A DNA stretch of 60,912 bases from NORP294 sp047627915 (lineage in GTDB: Bacteria > Bacteroidota > Bacteroidia > Flavobacteriales_E > Vicingaceae), in contig JBLHTZ010000012.1 in assembly GCA_047627915.1 (NCBI GenBank), positions 1-60,912 of the forward strand, written 5' to 3'. This document shows positions 16,242 through 26,113 of the stretch, piece by piece (the stretch's first letter is position 1; each line of letters opens with the position of its first letter). The notes below the pieces were generated by a model. That model did no database searches, was not told where the DNA came from, and saw only the letters and a list, made by a program, of their open reading frames with translations. A program made the position numbers and the translations under genes.

Positions 16242-19200
16242 ATGAGAAAGAATTTATTCTTTGGTCTTTCATTAATAATAGTTTTAGCTATAAGTGTTGG
16301 TGCTCAGGGAAATGTTGGTTCTGAGGATGAGCTAAAAGCTAAAGCAAATGAGCTTTTTATAGCTGAAAATTATAAAGAAGCCAAGCTCATATATGCTCAG
16401 TTGTTGAGTTTATATCCTAAAGATCCCACTTATAATTACAGATTTGGTGCTTGTGTGCTGCAAACAGAGGCAGATAAAACCAAACCTATGAAGTATTTAA
16501 GCTTCGCCGCTTCTAAAGCCAATGTTGACCCATTGGCTTATTTCTATTTAGGCAGAGCATATCATTTGAATTATGAATTTGCTCAAGCAGTAAAACAGTA
16601 TAGCAAGTTTAAAAATAAGGCTAGTAACGAAGAAAAAACTAAGTACAGTGTTGATCGTCAAATTGAAATGTGCAAAAATGGCAAAGATTTATTGACCAAG
16701 ATGAACGAAGTTCAAGTGCTCGAAAGACAAGGTATTGCAGAAAAAGACTTTTATCGAATTTACGATGAAAATGCCATTGGGGGTAAAATTTTAGCAGTGC
16801 CCGAGCAGTTTAAGAGTAAGTATGACAAGAAAATAAATGACAAGTCTGTTGTGTTCTTAGCAAAAGATGCAAAACAAGTCTATTACTCTTCCTATGGAAA
16901 GAAAGGGGAAAATGGGAAAGACATTTATAAAGCAATAAAGCTGGGCAATGGAGAATGGAGTGAAGGGGTTAGTCTCGGCAGTTCAATAAATACTGCGTAT
17001 GATGAAGATTACGCATATATAAAACCGGATGGAAGAACACTGTATTTTGCTTCAAAAGGGCATTCAAGTATGGGAGGTTTTGATATTTTTCGAAGTGTAT
17101 TAGATGATGTCACAGGACTGTGGAGTGAGCCTGAGAATTTAGATTTTGCTTTTAATTCTGCTGATGATGACTTCATGTTTGTAACGGATCAAGAAGAAAT
17201 TGCAGCATATTTTACATCAAACAGGGTAAATGAATTTGGAGAGGTAACCGTTTACAAGGTTTTAATAGAAAGAGCTCCTGCTGAGCTATCTGTTATATCC
17301 GGAACATTCATAGCTGAGAGTAATTCGGGTCAAAAAAGGGCGAAAATTACAGTGATAGACAAAGCAACACAAGAAACGGTAGGAGTTTATGAAACAGATG
17401 ATAAGGGAAATTATGCAATAGAAATTGCTAAAAATGGAGGAGAGTATCAGTTTAATGTGGAAACAAATGAGGTAGATCCTATCCATACAGGAGTTGTTGT
17501 TGTTCCCAAGCAAGATGAATTTGCAGTTCTAGGTCAAGAGTTGAGATTGGTTGGAACCGGGAACGAGCAGCAATTGGTGATTAAAAATATTTTTGATGGT
17601 TCAGTAGCAAATAATAGGTCTTTAACAACAGGTCCAAGTGTATCTTCTTCATTAATTAAGATGAAAGCGAATTTGGAAGTGAATTACAGCTCTAATAATC
17701 TTGCTGCACTTAAAGAGAGGAGAAAAGGAACTACTTCAACTATAAATGAGGGAAGTCAAACGAATGCATCCAATAAAGGTTCAGCATCAAGAGGAGAGTC
17801 GGGAACTGAATCAGGTAAAAACAATACTAAGGAGTTGGCAAACAATACCCAATCGGAAAAGGGGTCCTCCGCTATGTCAACTAATCCAACCGTCACAGCA
17901 GTTGGGATTGAGAAGGAATTGAATTCTTTGAAAACGGAAAAGAATACGTTAATCGATTCGAAGCAAAAGGCAATTGACTTACAATATGCTACTGCTATTC
18001 AGCTAGAGCAAGAGGCTTCAGCACTCTTTGATCAAGCAGATGCAATCGAAACCAAAGGTTCGCAAACGGAAGAAGTTGAGTTAAAACGAAAAGAAGCTGG
18101 AGAAAAGGCACTAAAAGCTTCTTTTGTAGCACAATTGGCACAAGAACTGGAAGCGTCAATTAACGATGATTTAAGTAATCTAGATGCGATAGAAACATCA
18201 GAGGTAGGCATTAGCCAAGCTATTGGAAAAAACGATTTGCAAACTGCGGGAAGAATGCTAAGCGATTTAAAATCGAATAGTACTAACAGTAAAAACTTGG
18301 AAGAGGTTGTTTCAGCGTCGTTAAATGATATAGCGGAAAGAAACTCTTTGGTACAAAAGAAAATCACCGATTTTTCTTCTAAGGCGAAGTCTTTTTCAGA
18401 AGAGCAGAGTGCTTTGCAAAGTCAATTGGAAACCTTAAAGAAGAAAGAGGAAAGCTCTAGCGGTAAGGAAAAAGAGGAGTTAGCGAAGAATATTGAGAAC
18501 ACAGAATTGGACTTAAAAGACCTCGAATATCAATCTGGCATTCTCAATAAAAACTTGTTAGAAGCGAAGTTAAACAAGAAGTCTTTAGCTATGGAAAAGG
18601 CTGAATTATTAGCCGCTTCCAACAGTCTTAGTTCCACTTCTGAAGAATCTGTTCAAGTTTCAGAAGAAGAAAAGAATGAACTGTTCAATCAGTTAAAAAA
18701 ATACCGAGACAACGATAAATTAGCGTACGCTCCTGGTAATGAGTTGTATGCTTCAATTGAAGATAATTCAATTAGTAATGAAGAAGGTTCAAATGAGCTC
18801 GCTTCAAATAACGAAGCTACTACAGGTGTTTCTAGTTCAAATCAACAGCAGTCATCAAAGCCATCAAATGAAAGGGGTCTTGATGGGGCAGAAGCTTTAA
18901 CAAAGAAATCATACAAGGATCAAACAATTGGTTCTATTAATTTAAAGTATGTTGAAGAACTTAATAAGGCTGAGGCTGTTGCAGATGATGAAGTGAAATT
19001 GACTAATAAAATTCAACTTTATGACAATTGGTTGACTGACTTGAAGGGCAAAAAGAGTGAGGTGAACCAATCTTATGAAGCTGAAATTGATGAAAATGAG
19101 CGTTCTATTTTAAAGAAAGAATTAGATCAATTGTCTGCAAGTATTAACGAACAACAAAAATCTAAAAATGATGTAGAATCAGAATTAGCTGCAAGACAGT

Positions 19201-21776
19201 CAGGTCAGTTTGTAGCTGATAATTCTCCAATTACCAATTCAAATGAGGTAACAGCAGCAAGTGTAATTAAAGCTGACTTCACAAATTTAGAGTTTGATCA
19301 AAAAGCACAAGCAACTAGCGAACAGAGTAGAATTCAGTTGATTGCAGCGAAAAAAGCCCTATATGAGGCAGGAGAGTTAGCAAAACAGCAGGAAATAGCT
19401 CAAGAGTCAGCTTACACTTTACCAACTGCGGCGGAACGAACACAAGCATTTTCTGAGGCAAATCGACTGAAGAAAGAATCTGAGGCGAAACAGATTGAAG
19501 CTGCTAATAAGTTTGCGGCTTTCAATTTAAAAGAATATCAATTCAATAAAGCAAAAATTTATGAAGCAAGCGATATTGATGAAAGATATAGCACAGAGGG
19601 AAGAGATATTGCTGAATTACTAACAGATGAGGCGGACAACTTTTTTACTGATGCTGCTATTCTTCGTTCTGAAGTAAATAAGACAGATAGACTTTCTCAG
19701 AAGGAAGTAAATTTGCAAAAGGCATACGATTATGAATTATTGGCACTCAAAAAGCAGCAAGAAGCGCTGATAAAACTAGGATCGGTTGTTAACGAAGCTT
19801 TAGCAGCTGATGCAAATGCGGAGGAGAATGAAGCTGCAAAACCATTTGTTCAAGTAATTGATGATGAAGAAATACTTGCCATTGTAGAGGCGCCTAAAGC
19901 CAAGGCAGCGGCCGAGGAAAGAAGTGCTCAAGTAGTTACATTAGATGCGACAATTATAACACAAGAGTCTGTTGCTGACGGAATGCAAGAAGGGAATGCA
20001 AGAGACAGTGTTTTAGCATTAGTGGAAGACTTAGGTGAAGAACGGGCACAACTGATTCGAGAGGCAGCATTATATTATGAAAGAGAACGGCAAATTAAAG
20101 AAGGATTTGTGGGTGTTCAGTCGTCAGATAAACCTGCTTCTGCCCAGGTACTAGCTCCTAGTAAACCGGCATTTGAGGTATTTCTCGACACAGTAAATGT
20201 CGATGCAGATCGACAGGAATTGATATATAGTTCTCCGGCCTTTATAATGTTTGCAGATAATCGTCAAGCGTTGACTAACCAAGTAAAAGCTGCTGATGAA
20301 GCATATCAAGAGGCCCTTGAGTTGGCGAATGAAAACAAGAGACTACAGAAACAAGCATTGGTTGAGTTGAGTATGGCGAAGGCTGTGAAAGATGAAGATG
20401 AAAGGCAACAATTAACAAAATCAGCTCAAGTAATTGAAAGCACAATTAAAGCGAATGAAGAAAAAATTGAAACGATTAACCTTCAGATTAAGGTAAAGAA
20501 CTTTCTTTTTCAAAGTCTCTTAGAGAAGGATAAATCTTATTTATCGAAATTAAGAGAAAGAGAAAGGCAAGAATATATTTTCTTAAGTAATGATTATATG
20601 TTGAAAGGTAAATCTGGTATAGTTTTAACAGATTTACCGGAATCTTTATTAACACTCGGAGAAACGACAGGCTCATTAGAAAGCAACGAAACTGCTCAGC
20701 AGACTGAAGAGTTGAACTCATTAAATCCAAATAATAGTAATCTTACTTTACCTGAAAAGGAAGAGGATAATGATGTGGATGATAAAGTTATTGCGAAAAC
20801 TCCAACAACAAACGATAATAAAGTAGAAAGCGGAAGTACCGAAATTGGACAAGCAACAGCAATAAAAAATACTGCTCCGAATGTAAAACAAGCTACGGCA
20901 TCTAAAGTCAATTCGCCAGCTGTAGTTTCAAATGTACAATCAGCTGTTAAAATTGAAAATATTGATCTCGTTCCGAGAGTGGTGAAGCAGGCTATTTTCG
21001 TTACGTTAAATAGGAATGAGTCGGCTTACAATGAGAACAAACCAATTCCAACGAAAACTAGTTTACCTGAAGGAATCGTTTATAAAGTTCAAGTTGGAGC
21101 GTTTAGAAAAGAAATACCTGCGAATACGTTTAAAGGATTTGCGCCGTTAATGGCTGAGCCAACCGGTACTGGAATTACGAGGTATACTGCTGGTCTTTTT
21201 GTGAACTTTAATAATGCAATTTCAGCAAGAGATGAAATTAGAAAAATTGGATATCCTGATGCATTTGTTGTTGCCTTTTTAAACGGTGAAAGAATTAGTA
21301 CTAGTAAGGCTAGAGCTGAAAGCGGCTCAAGCTCAACCTCACAAACAGTTACTAACTTTCCTAAAATTAGCTCAAGTACTTCAAGTAATCCGACAAACGG
21401 AAGTAGGACTGTAGCGTCTGCTGAACAAGTAAGTCAAGTGCCGGGAGGGAGTAAAGAAGCTTTACCAATCGAGTTTACTTCAGATCAAATTGAGGAAGTC
21501 GTTAATGCAAAAACAGTTGAAGGGTTGTATTATACAATTCAAGTTGGAGTGTTCTCAGCGCCTGTGAAAAAAGGTGTATTTAACTATGAAGGACTGAATG
21601 TGGTTGCTTTAGAAAGTGGTTTGTACAGATACAATGCAGGAATTTTTAATAGCGTATTAGAAGCTGCAGATTTGAAAAATACGATAACAGCTACAATCAA
21701 AGATGCATTTGTAACAGCCTACTATAATGGAAAGAGGATCTCCTTAACGGAGGCCTCTAAATTGAAAAATCAATAG
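16242..21776 (+). CDS. Giant exported TPR / PD40 / coiled-coil / double-SPOR protein, 1844 residues
   Basis: The domain order is as follows. A signal peptide (LFFGLSLIIVLAISVGAQG) comes first. A TPR region (~25-150; ANELFIAENYKEAKLIYAQL, YFYLGRAYHLNYEFAQAV) is followed by PD40/WD40-like strands (~205-345; YSSYGKKGENGKDIYKA, LYFASKGHSSMGGFDIFRS, AYFTSN). A carboxypeptidase-regulatory-like beta domain (~350-430; KITVIDKATQETVGVYETDD) precedes ~1100 residues of charged coiled coil. Two SPOR domains close the protein at ~1610 (YKVQVGAFRKEIP) and ~1760 (YTIQVGVFSAPVK). SPOR domains bind denuded peptidoglycan. The TPR-PD40-CRD head resembles PorE of the type IX secretion system, whose peptidoglycan anchor is OmpA-like instead. 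A periplasmic scaffold is inferred. Confidence 0.85.
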   Translation: MRKNLFFGLSLIIVLAISVGAQGNVGSEDELKAKANELFIAENYKEAKLIYAQLLSLYPKDPTYNYRFGACVLQTEADKTKPMKYLSFAASKANVDPLAYFYLGRAYHLNYEFAQAVKQYSKFKNKASNEEKTKYSVDRQIEMCKNGKDLLTKMNEVQVLERQGIAEKDFYRIYDENAIGGKILAVPEQFKSKYDKKINDKSVVFLAKDAKQVYYSSYGKKGENGKDIYKAIKLGNGEWSEGVSLGSSINTAYDEDYAYIKPDGRTLYFASKGHSSMGGFDIFRSVLDDVTGLWSEPENLDFAFNSADDDFMFVTDQEEIAAYFTSNRVNEFGEVTVYKVLIERAPAELSVISGTFIAESNSGQKRAKITVIDKATQETVGVYETDDKGNYAIEIAKNGGEYQFNVETNEVDPIHTGVVVVPKQDEFAVLGQELRLVGTGNEQQLVIKNIFDGSVANNRSLTTGPSVSSSLIKMKANLEVNYSSNNLAALKERRKGTTSTINEGSQTNASNKGSASRGESGTESGKNNTKELANNTQSEKGSSAMSTNPTVTAVGIEKELNSLKTEKNTLIDSKQKAIDLQYATAIQLEQEASALFDQADAIETKGSQTEEVELKRKEAGEKALKASFVAQLAQELEASINDDLSNLDAIETSEVGISQAIGKNDLQTAGRMLSDLKSNSTNSKNLEEVVSASLNDIAERNSLVQKKITDFSSKAKSFSEEQSALQSQLETLKKKEESSSGKEKEELAKNIENTELDLKDLEYQSGILNKNLLEAKLNKKSLAMEKAELLAASNSLSSTSEESVQVSEEEKNELFNQLKKYRDNDKLAYAPGNELYASIEDNSISNEEGSNELASNNEATTGVSSSNQQQSSKPSNERGLDGAEALTKKSYKDQTIGSINLKYVEELNKAEAVADDEVKLTNKIQLYDNWLTDLKGKKSEVNQSYEAEIDENERSILKKELDQLSASINEQQKSKNDVESELAARQSGQFVADNSPITNSNEVTAASVIKADFTNLEFDQKAQATSEQSRIQLIAAKKALYEAGELAKQQEIAQESAYTLPTAAERTQAFSEANRLKKESEAKQIEAANKFAAFNLKEYQFNKAKIYEASDIDERYSTEGRDIAELLTDEADNFFTDAAILRSEVNKTDRLSQKEVNLQKAYDYELLALKKQQEALIKLGSVVNEALAADANAEENEAAKPFVQVIDDEEILAIVEAPKAKAAAEERSAQVVTLDATIITQESVADGMQEGNARDSVLALVEDLGEERAQLIREAALYYERERQIKEGFVGVQSSDKPASAQVLAPSKPAFEVFLDTVNVDADRQELIYSSPAFIMFADNRQALTNQVKAADEAYQEALELANENKRLQKQALVELSMAKAVKDEDERQQLTKSAQVIESTIKANEEKIETINLQIKVKNFLFQSLLEKDKSYLSKLRERERQEYIFLSNDYMLKGKSGIVLTDLPESLLTLGETTGSLESNETAQQTEELNSLNPNNSNLTLPEKEEDNDVDDKVIAKTPTTNDNKVESGSTEIGQATAIKNTAPNVKQATASKVNSPAVVSNVQSAVKIENIDLVPRVVKQAIFVTLNRNESAYNENKPIPTKTSLPEGIVYKVQVGAFRKEIPANTFKGFAPLMAEPTGTGITRYTAGLFVNFNNAISARDEIRKIGYPDAFVVAFLNGERISTSKARAESGSSSTSQTVTNFPKISSSTSSNPTNGSRTVASAEQVSQVPGGSKEALPIEFTSDQIEEVVNAKTVEGLYYTIQVGVFSAPVKKGVFNYEGLNVVALESGLYRYNAGIFNSVLEAADLKNTITATIKDAFVTAYYNGKRISLTEASKLKNQ

Positions 21777-21780
21777 ATTT

Positions 21781-22050
21781 ATGTCAACAAAAGAACTAGA
21801 GAAAGTAGAATTAAAGGAGCAGGTAGTCAGACAGCGTGAACTCATCTTACACAACGATGATGTTAACACATTTGAGCATGTAATTACGTGTTTAATGTCT
21901 ATTTGCGATCATCACGAAGTGCAAGCTGAGCAATGTGCATACATTGTCCATCATAATGGTAAATGCAGTGTAAAAGCTGGGACATTAGAGAAATTGGAGC
22001 CGATGTATTTGGCACTTAAATTACAACAGTTAAAAGCAGAAATTAAATAA
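21781..22050 (+). CDS. clpS: ClpS adaptor for the Clp protease
   Basis: This 89-residue cytoplasmic adaptor delivers N-end-rule substrates to ClpAP/ClpCP. Family features are LILHNDDVNTFEHVI (substrate-binding DDxxT/H region), CDHHEVQAEQCAYIVHHNGKC and the C-terminal helix. It begins 4 bp after the giant SPOR gene and ends one base before the protease gene, so it is translated as part of that unit. Confidence 0.95.
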   Translation: MSTKELEKVELKEQVVRQRELILHNDDVNTFEHVITCLMSICDHHEVQAEQCAYIVHHNGKCSVKAGTLEKLEPMYLALKLQQLKAEIK

Positions 22051-22051
22051 G

Positions 22052-22849
22052 ATGAAGAAAGGATTAATAGCGTTTGCAGTAATCGCGTTTTTTGTTCAAT
22101 GCGCAACAGTGCCTATTACAGGTAGAAAGCAATTGAAGATGGTAAACACAACCCAATTGCAAACCATGAGCTTTACGCAGTACTCTGAAGTAAAGTCAAC
22201 TGCAAAACTTGTACCTGATGCTGATCCCAGAACAGCTTTGGTAAAAAAGGTGGGTGCTAATATCTCTTCTGCAGTGAATCGTTATTTATCAAACAACGGC
22301 TACAAAGACAGGTTGAAGGAATTTGAGTGGGAGTTTAACTTAGCAGATGAAAATACGGTGAATGCTTGGTGTATGCCTGGAGGAAAAGTTATGTTTTACA
22401 CAGGTATTTTACCAATCTGCGCCGGGGAAGATGGAATAGCTGTAGTAATGGGCCATGAAGTTGCTCATGCCATTGCAAGGCATGGAAATGAGCGTATGAG
22501 TCAAGGTATGTTAGCTCAGGGATTGGGAGCTATAGGACAGATTGGGACTAGCGGTGCTTCACCTGCAGTTCAAGCTGTATTTAACCAGTCATTCGGTATA
22601 GGTTCTCAATTGGGATTGTTGAAGTTTTCTAGAAACAATGAATCGGAAGCTGATAAACTAGGATTGGTATTTATGACAATGGCAGGGTATAATCCTGCAA
22701 CTGCAGCTGAATTTTGGAAACGTATGTCATCAGCTAAAGGAGAGGGTCAAGCACCGCCAGAATTTATGAGCACTCACCCTAGTGATGATAGAAGAATTGC
22801 TGATATTCTTAAATACTTGCCTGAAGCTCGTAAATGGGAAAATAAATAA
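22052..22849 (+). CDS. M48-family metalloprotease, lipoprotein
   Basis: The 265 residues begin with a lipoprotein signal (MKKGLIAFAVIAFFVQCATV, lipobox Cys 17), followed by PITGRKQL, typical of Bacteroidota M48 proteases. The zinc site is intact: MGHEVAHAIARHG (HExxH) and a downstream ESEADKLG glutamate ligand. The THPSDDRRIADI motif also fits the family. Likely a periplasmic peptidase in envelope protein quality control, related to LoiP/BepA-type enzymes. It is coupled to clpS and followed by a terminator. Confidence 0.93.
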   Translation: MKKGLIAFAVIAFFVQCATVPITGRKQLKMVNTTQLQTMSFTQYSEVKSTAKLVPDADPRTALVKKVGANISSAVNRYLSNNGYKDRLKEFEWEFNLADENTVNAWCMPGGKVMFYTGILPICAGEDGIAVVMGHEVAHAIARHGNERMSQGMLAQGLGAIGQIGTSGASPAVQAVFNQSFGIGSQLGLLKFSRNNESEADKLGLVFMTMAGYNPATAAEFWKRMSSAKGEGQAPPEFMSTHPSDDRRIADILKYLPEARKWENK

Positions 22850-22870
22850 GAATTTAGAAGTATTTCGTTG

Positions 22871-22906
22871 AAAATCCCTTTGCCTTTATGCAAGGGGATT
22901 TTTTTA
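22871..22906. terminator. Rho-independent terminator after the M48 protease gene
   Basis: AAAATCCCTTTGC-CTTT-ATGCAAGGGGATTTTT forms a stem with a G-T pair and a loop, followed by a T-run. It sits 22 bp after the protease stop and also at the 3' end of the convergent small gene. Confidence 0.88.
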
Positions 22907-23056
22907 TTTTACATTCTTAAACCGTCCCTTCTTTTTCATATCCATTAATCCGCAATCGTCACATTTGTGCGATTTGGTTTGTAGGTAGAAGTACCGAACC
23001 AAATAGGCAACTGCTAAAATCATTAAAATTGTTACGATTATTTCTTGCCAGTTCAT
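22904..23056 (-). CDS. Small Cys-rich membrane protein, 50 residues (FeoB-associated type)
   Basis: ATG 23056 to TAA 22904 encodes MNWQEIIVTILMILAVAYLV, then RYFYLQTKSHKCDDCGLMDM and a basic tail. One N-terminal membrane helix is followed by a CxxC motif and a basic C-terminus. This layout matches the short FeoB-associated Cys-rich membrane proteins of Bacteroidota, but no feo gene is in the window, so the name is by resemblance only. Confidence 0.65.
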   Translation of the reverse strand: MNWQEIIVTILMILAVAYLVRYFYLQTKSHKCDDCGLMDMKKKGRFKNVK

Positions 23057-23104
23057 CTGTTAATAAGTCCGTTTTTAGATTGTCTAAAGTTAGTGAAATT
23101 GGAA

Positions 23105-23112
23105 TAAATTTG
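23105..23112 (+). promoter_or_regulatory. Candidate promoter (TTG-N22-TAAATTTG)
   Basis: TAAATTTG matches the -7 consensus TAnnTTTG, and a TTG lies 22 bp upstream, near the -33 spacing. It is 34 bp before the E1 gene start. Confidence 0.45.
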
Positions 23113-23146
23113 TTCCTGTTGATACACTTAGAAGACCAAGAAAAGT

Positions 23147-25120
23147 ATGAAGTTTGATAGACAAATATATACTAATAATCAGTTAGTTGATTTATATTCG
23201 GCATTACTCAAGCCTAGAATGATTGAGGAGAAGATGTTGATTTTATTGCGACAGGGTAAAATTTCAAAGTGGTTTTCTGGAATTGGACAAGAAGCTATTT
23301 CTGTAGGAGCAACAGAAGCAGCATCTGAAGATGAGTTTATGTTACCCATGCACCGAAACTTAGGTGTTTTCACAAGTCGTGGGATTGAGTTACATCGATT
23401 GTTCGCACAATTTCAAGGCAAGGCATCTGGATTTACCAAAGGCAGAGATCGATCTTTTCATTTCGGTTCAAAAGAGCATCACATTGTAGGCATGATTTCT
23501 CATTTGGGTTCACAATTAGGGGTGGCTGATGGAATAGCATTAGCGAATCAGTTAAAAGAAAATAAAAAAGTTACCATAGCCTTTACAGGTGATGGAGCAA
23601 CGAGTCAAGGTGATTTTCATGAAAGTTTAAACGTTGCTGCAGTTTGGAATTTACCTGTCATTTTTATTATTGAAAATAATGGTTACGGACTTTCTACACC
23701 TAGTGCAGAACAGTTTAGATGTAAGCAATTCATAGATAAGGGAATAGGGTATGGAATGGAAGCTCATCAAGTTGATGGGAACAACATATTAGAAGTCTAT
23801 CAAAAAGTTACAGAGCTAAAAGAGTCAATGAAGTGGAATCAACGACCAATTCTTTTGGAGTGTATCACCTTTAGAATGAGAGGGCATGAGGAAGCTTCTG
23901 GGACCAAGTATGTTCCTGACGAGTTATTTGATGAATGGAGTAAGAAAGATCCTGTTACCAATTATGAAAACTTTTTAGTTGAGGAGAATTTACTTGATGC
24001 AGAAAAAATTGAATTAATTCGTTCAGATTTTAAAGCTGAAATAGAACTTGGTTTAGACAAAGCGTATGCTGAAGAATTGATTCAAGTTTCCACAGAAAAT
24101 GAATTAAATGATGTTTATGCAGACTTTAAATTTAAAGAAGTAGCTCCATCAACTGAGTTGAATGAAGTAAGAATGATTGATAGCGTTGCAGATGCAATAG
24201 AATTAGCAATGGCAAAGCATCACAATCTTATTCTCATGGGACAAGATATTGCGGAGTACGGAGGAGTTTTTAAAGCAACCGATGGTCTCGTTACAAAATA
24301 TGGAAAATCAAGAGTAAGAAACACGCCTCTTTGCGAAGCAGCGATTGTAGGTAGTGCTTTAGGTTTGTCCATTAATGGTTTTAAAGCCATGATGGAGATG
24401 CAATTTGCTGATTTTGTGACCGAGGGATTTAATCAAATTGTAAACAACTTGGCGAAAATCCATTGGCGCTGGGGGCAAAATGCAGATGTGGTGATAAGAA
24501 TGCCGACTGGTGCAGGAGTGGCAGCGGGTCCTTTTCATTCGCAAAGTAATGAAGCGTGGTTTGCACACATTCCAGGTTTGAAAATTGTTTACCCGTCTAA
24601 TGCTTATGATGCTAAAGGGCTTTTACTAACTGCTTTTGAAGATCCAAATCCTGTAATGGTATTTGAGCATAAGGCACTTTATAGAAGTATGACCGATCAA
24701 GTGCCAAAAGGGTATTACAATTTGCCATTTGGGAAAGCTAATTTAATCTCTGAAGGCAATGAACTTTCGATAATCACTTACGGTATGGGCGTTCATTGGG
24801 CTAAAAAGGTAATTAAAGAAAAAGGTATTAGTGCTGATATTCTCGATTTAAGAACATTGGTTCCATTGGATTGGAAAAGCGTTTTTAAATCTGCTAAAAA
24901 GACTGGGAAAGTCATCGTTTTGCATGAAGACACTTTATTTGGTGGAATAGGAGGTGAGTTAGCCTCTGAGATTTCAGAACAATGTTTTGAATACTTAGAT
25001 GCTCCTGTTAAACGAGTTGGATCATTAGACACCGCCGTTCCGTTTCATCCTAATTTGGAGGCAAACTTTTTGCCACAAAAGAGATTGGAAAAGGTGGTAG
25101 ATGAATTGTTAGCGTATTAG
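23147..25120 (+). CDS. 2-oxoacid dehydrogenase E1, fused alpha and beta subunits
   Basis: This 657-residue thiamine-diphosphate enzyme performs the decarboxylation step of a pyruvate or branched-chain 2-oxoacid dehydrogenase complex. Residues ~1-325 are the alpha part, with GDGATSQGDFHESLNVAA...NNGYGLSTP (ThDP/Mg motif GDG-NN) and RMRGHEEASG. Residues ~345-657 are the beta part, with MGQDIAEYGGVFKATDGL, LCEAAIVGSALGLS and HEDTLFGGIGGELAS. The fused form is common in Bacteroidota. The exact 2-oxoacid cannot be read from sequence. E2 and E3 are not in the window. A lipoate ligase gene converges on it, with a 4-bp overlap of the two stops. Confidence 0.93.
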   Translation: MKFDRQIYTNNQLVDLYSALLKPRMIEEKMLILLRQGKISKWFSGIGQEAISVGATEAASEDEFMLPMHRNLGVFTSRGIELHRLFAQFQGKASGFTKGRDRSFHFGSKEHHIVGMISHLGSQLGVADGIALANQLKENKKVTIAFTGDGATSQGDFHESLNVAAVWNLPVIFIIENNGYGLSTPSAEQFRCKQFIDKGIGYGMEAHQVDGNNILEVYQKVTELKESMKWNQRPILLECITFRMRGHEEASGTKYVPDELFDEWSKKDPVTNYENFLVEENLLDAEKIELIRSDFKAEIELGLDKAYAEELIQVSTENELNDVYADFKFKEVAPSTELNEVRMIDSVADAIELAMAKHHNLILMGQDIAEYGGVFKATDGLVTKYGKSRVRNTPLCEAAIVGSALGLSINGFKAMMEMQFADFVTEGFNQIVNNLAKIHWRWGQNADVVIRMPTGAGVAAGPFHSQSNEAWFAHIPGLKIVYPSNAYDAKGLLLTAFEDPNPVMVFEHKALYRSMTDQVPKGYYNLPFGKANLISEGNELSIITYGMGVHWAKKVIKEKGISADILDLRTLVPLDWKSVFKSAKKTGKVIVLHEDTLFGGIGGELASEISEQCFEYLDAPVKRVGSLDTAVPFHPNLEANFLPQKRLEKVVDELLAY

Positions 25121-26097
25121 AAGAACACTGCCATAATATCAGCTGCAGACATCTTGTGAAAGTATTGCTTTAAGTCAAATTGAGCCAATACAGACCTTAC
25201 TTCGTCTTGTCCGTGTTTGCAGCCTATTAAGGCTTGCTCAATTTCTGTAATATCTGCCACCCCGAAGAAATCGCCAAAGAATTTTGCTTCTTGAATAATT
25301 CCCTTTTCTACTCGTAAGTTCACTTCTAATGTGCCGCCAGAAGTTCGCGCACCTTGCATAAAATTATACTTTGGTGAGTGTCCAAAGTTCCATTCCCAAG
25401 TCGCATATTTTTCATCTCTTATTTTTTGAATTTGGGCTAAATCATTTTCAGTGAATTCATACATTTTAGCGTCGGGAAAGGTTGCCAGAACATGATCCAT
25501 GATCCGTTGGGTAAAATCTTCTAAATTCATGGGTTGCTTCATGTGTTCTGAAACATTGGTAACCCTTTTTGGAATTGATTTTACAGCTCTGTCTTTATAT
25601 TTTAGGGGATTGATTTTTAAAGCTCCACTAACATCTTTCATTTGAGAGGAGTACAGAATAGTTCCGTGGTGCAAAACTTTGTTTTTGAAAACATGTTCGG
25701 CGTTTCCGGAAAACTTTTTTCCTTCAATCGTTAAATCGTTTCGTCCTTCAAATTTTGCGGCAATTCCTAAATTGTTTAATACATCTATAATTGGCTTTGT
25801 ATATCTTTCGAAGTCGACTACTTCAGTATTCTCACCAGTTCTAGTAAATGAAAAGTTAAGATTCCCTAAGTCGTGATAAACCGCCCCTCCCCCGGAAAGT
25901 CTTCGAACAACTTTGATGTCTTTTTCTTTTACGTAGTCCACGTTAATTTCTGCCATCGTATTCTGATGTTTTCCAACGATTATGGCATTATCGTTTCTCC
26001 AAAGCATGAAACAATCCTCCTTTAAATGTTTAAAGATGAATTCATCTGTTGCTATATTAAAGTAAGGGTCGGTAGAATGGTGATGAATACAAAGCAT
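25117..26097 (-). CDS. lplA: Lipoate-protein ligase A
   Basis: It attaches lipoate to E2 and GcvH lipoyl domains using ATP. The 326-residue protein shows WRNDNAIIVGKHQN, the RRLSGGGAVYHDLGNLNFSF signature, and KFSGNAEHVFKNKVLHHGTIL, followed by a C-terminal accessory domain. The start at ATG 26097 (MLCIHHHSTDPYFNIATDEF) matches the family. A longer upstream frame would run through the pckA terminator into pckA and is rejected. Its placement beside the lipoyl-dependent E1 gene makes functional sense. Confidence 0.95.
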   Translation of the reverse strand: MLCIHHHSTDPYFNIATDEFIFKHLKEDCFMLWRNDNAIIVGKHQNTMAEINVDYVKEKDIKVVRRLSGGGAVYHDLGNLNFSFTRTGENTEVVDFERYTKPIIDVLNNLGIAAKFEGRNDLTIEGKKFSGNAEHVFKNKVLHHGTILYSSQMKDVSGALKINPLKYKDRAVKSIPKRVTNVSEHMKQPMNLEDFTQRIMDHVLATFPDAKMYEFTENDLAQIQKIRDEKYATWEWNFGHSPKYNFMQGARTSGGTLEVNLRVEKGIIQEAKFFGDFFGVADITEIEQALIGCKHGQDEVRSVLAQFDLKQYFHKMSAADIMAVFF

Positions 26098-26113
26098 AGT
26101 GATGTAAAATAAA

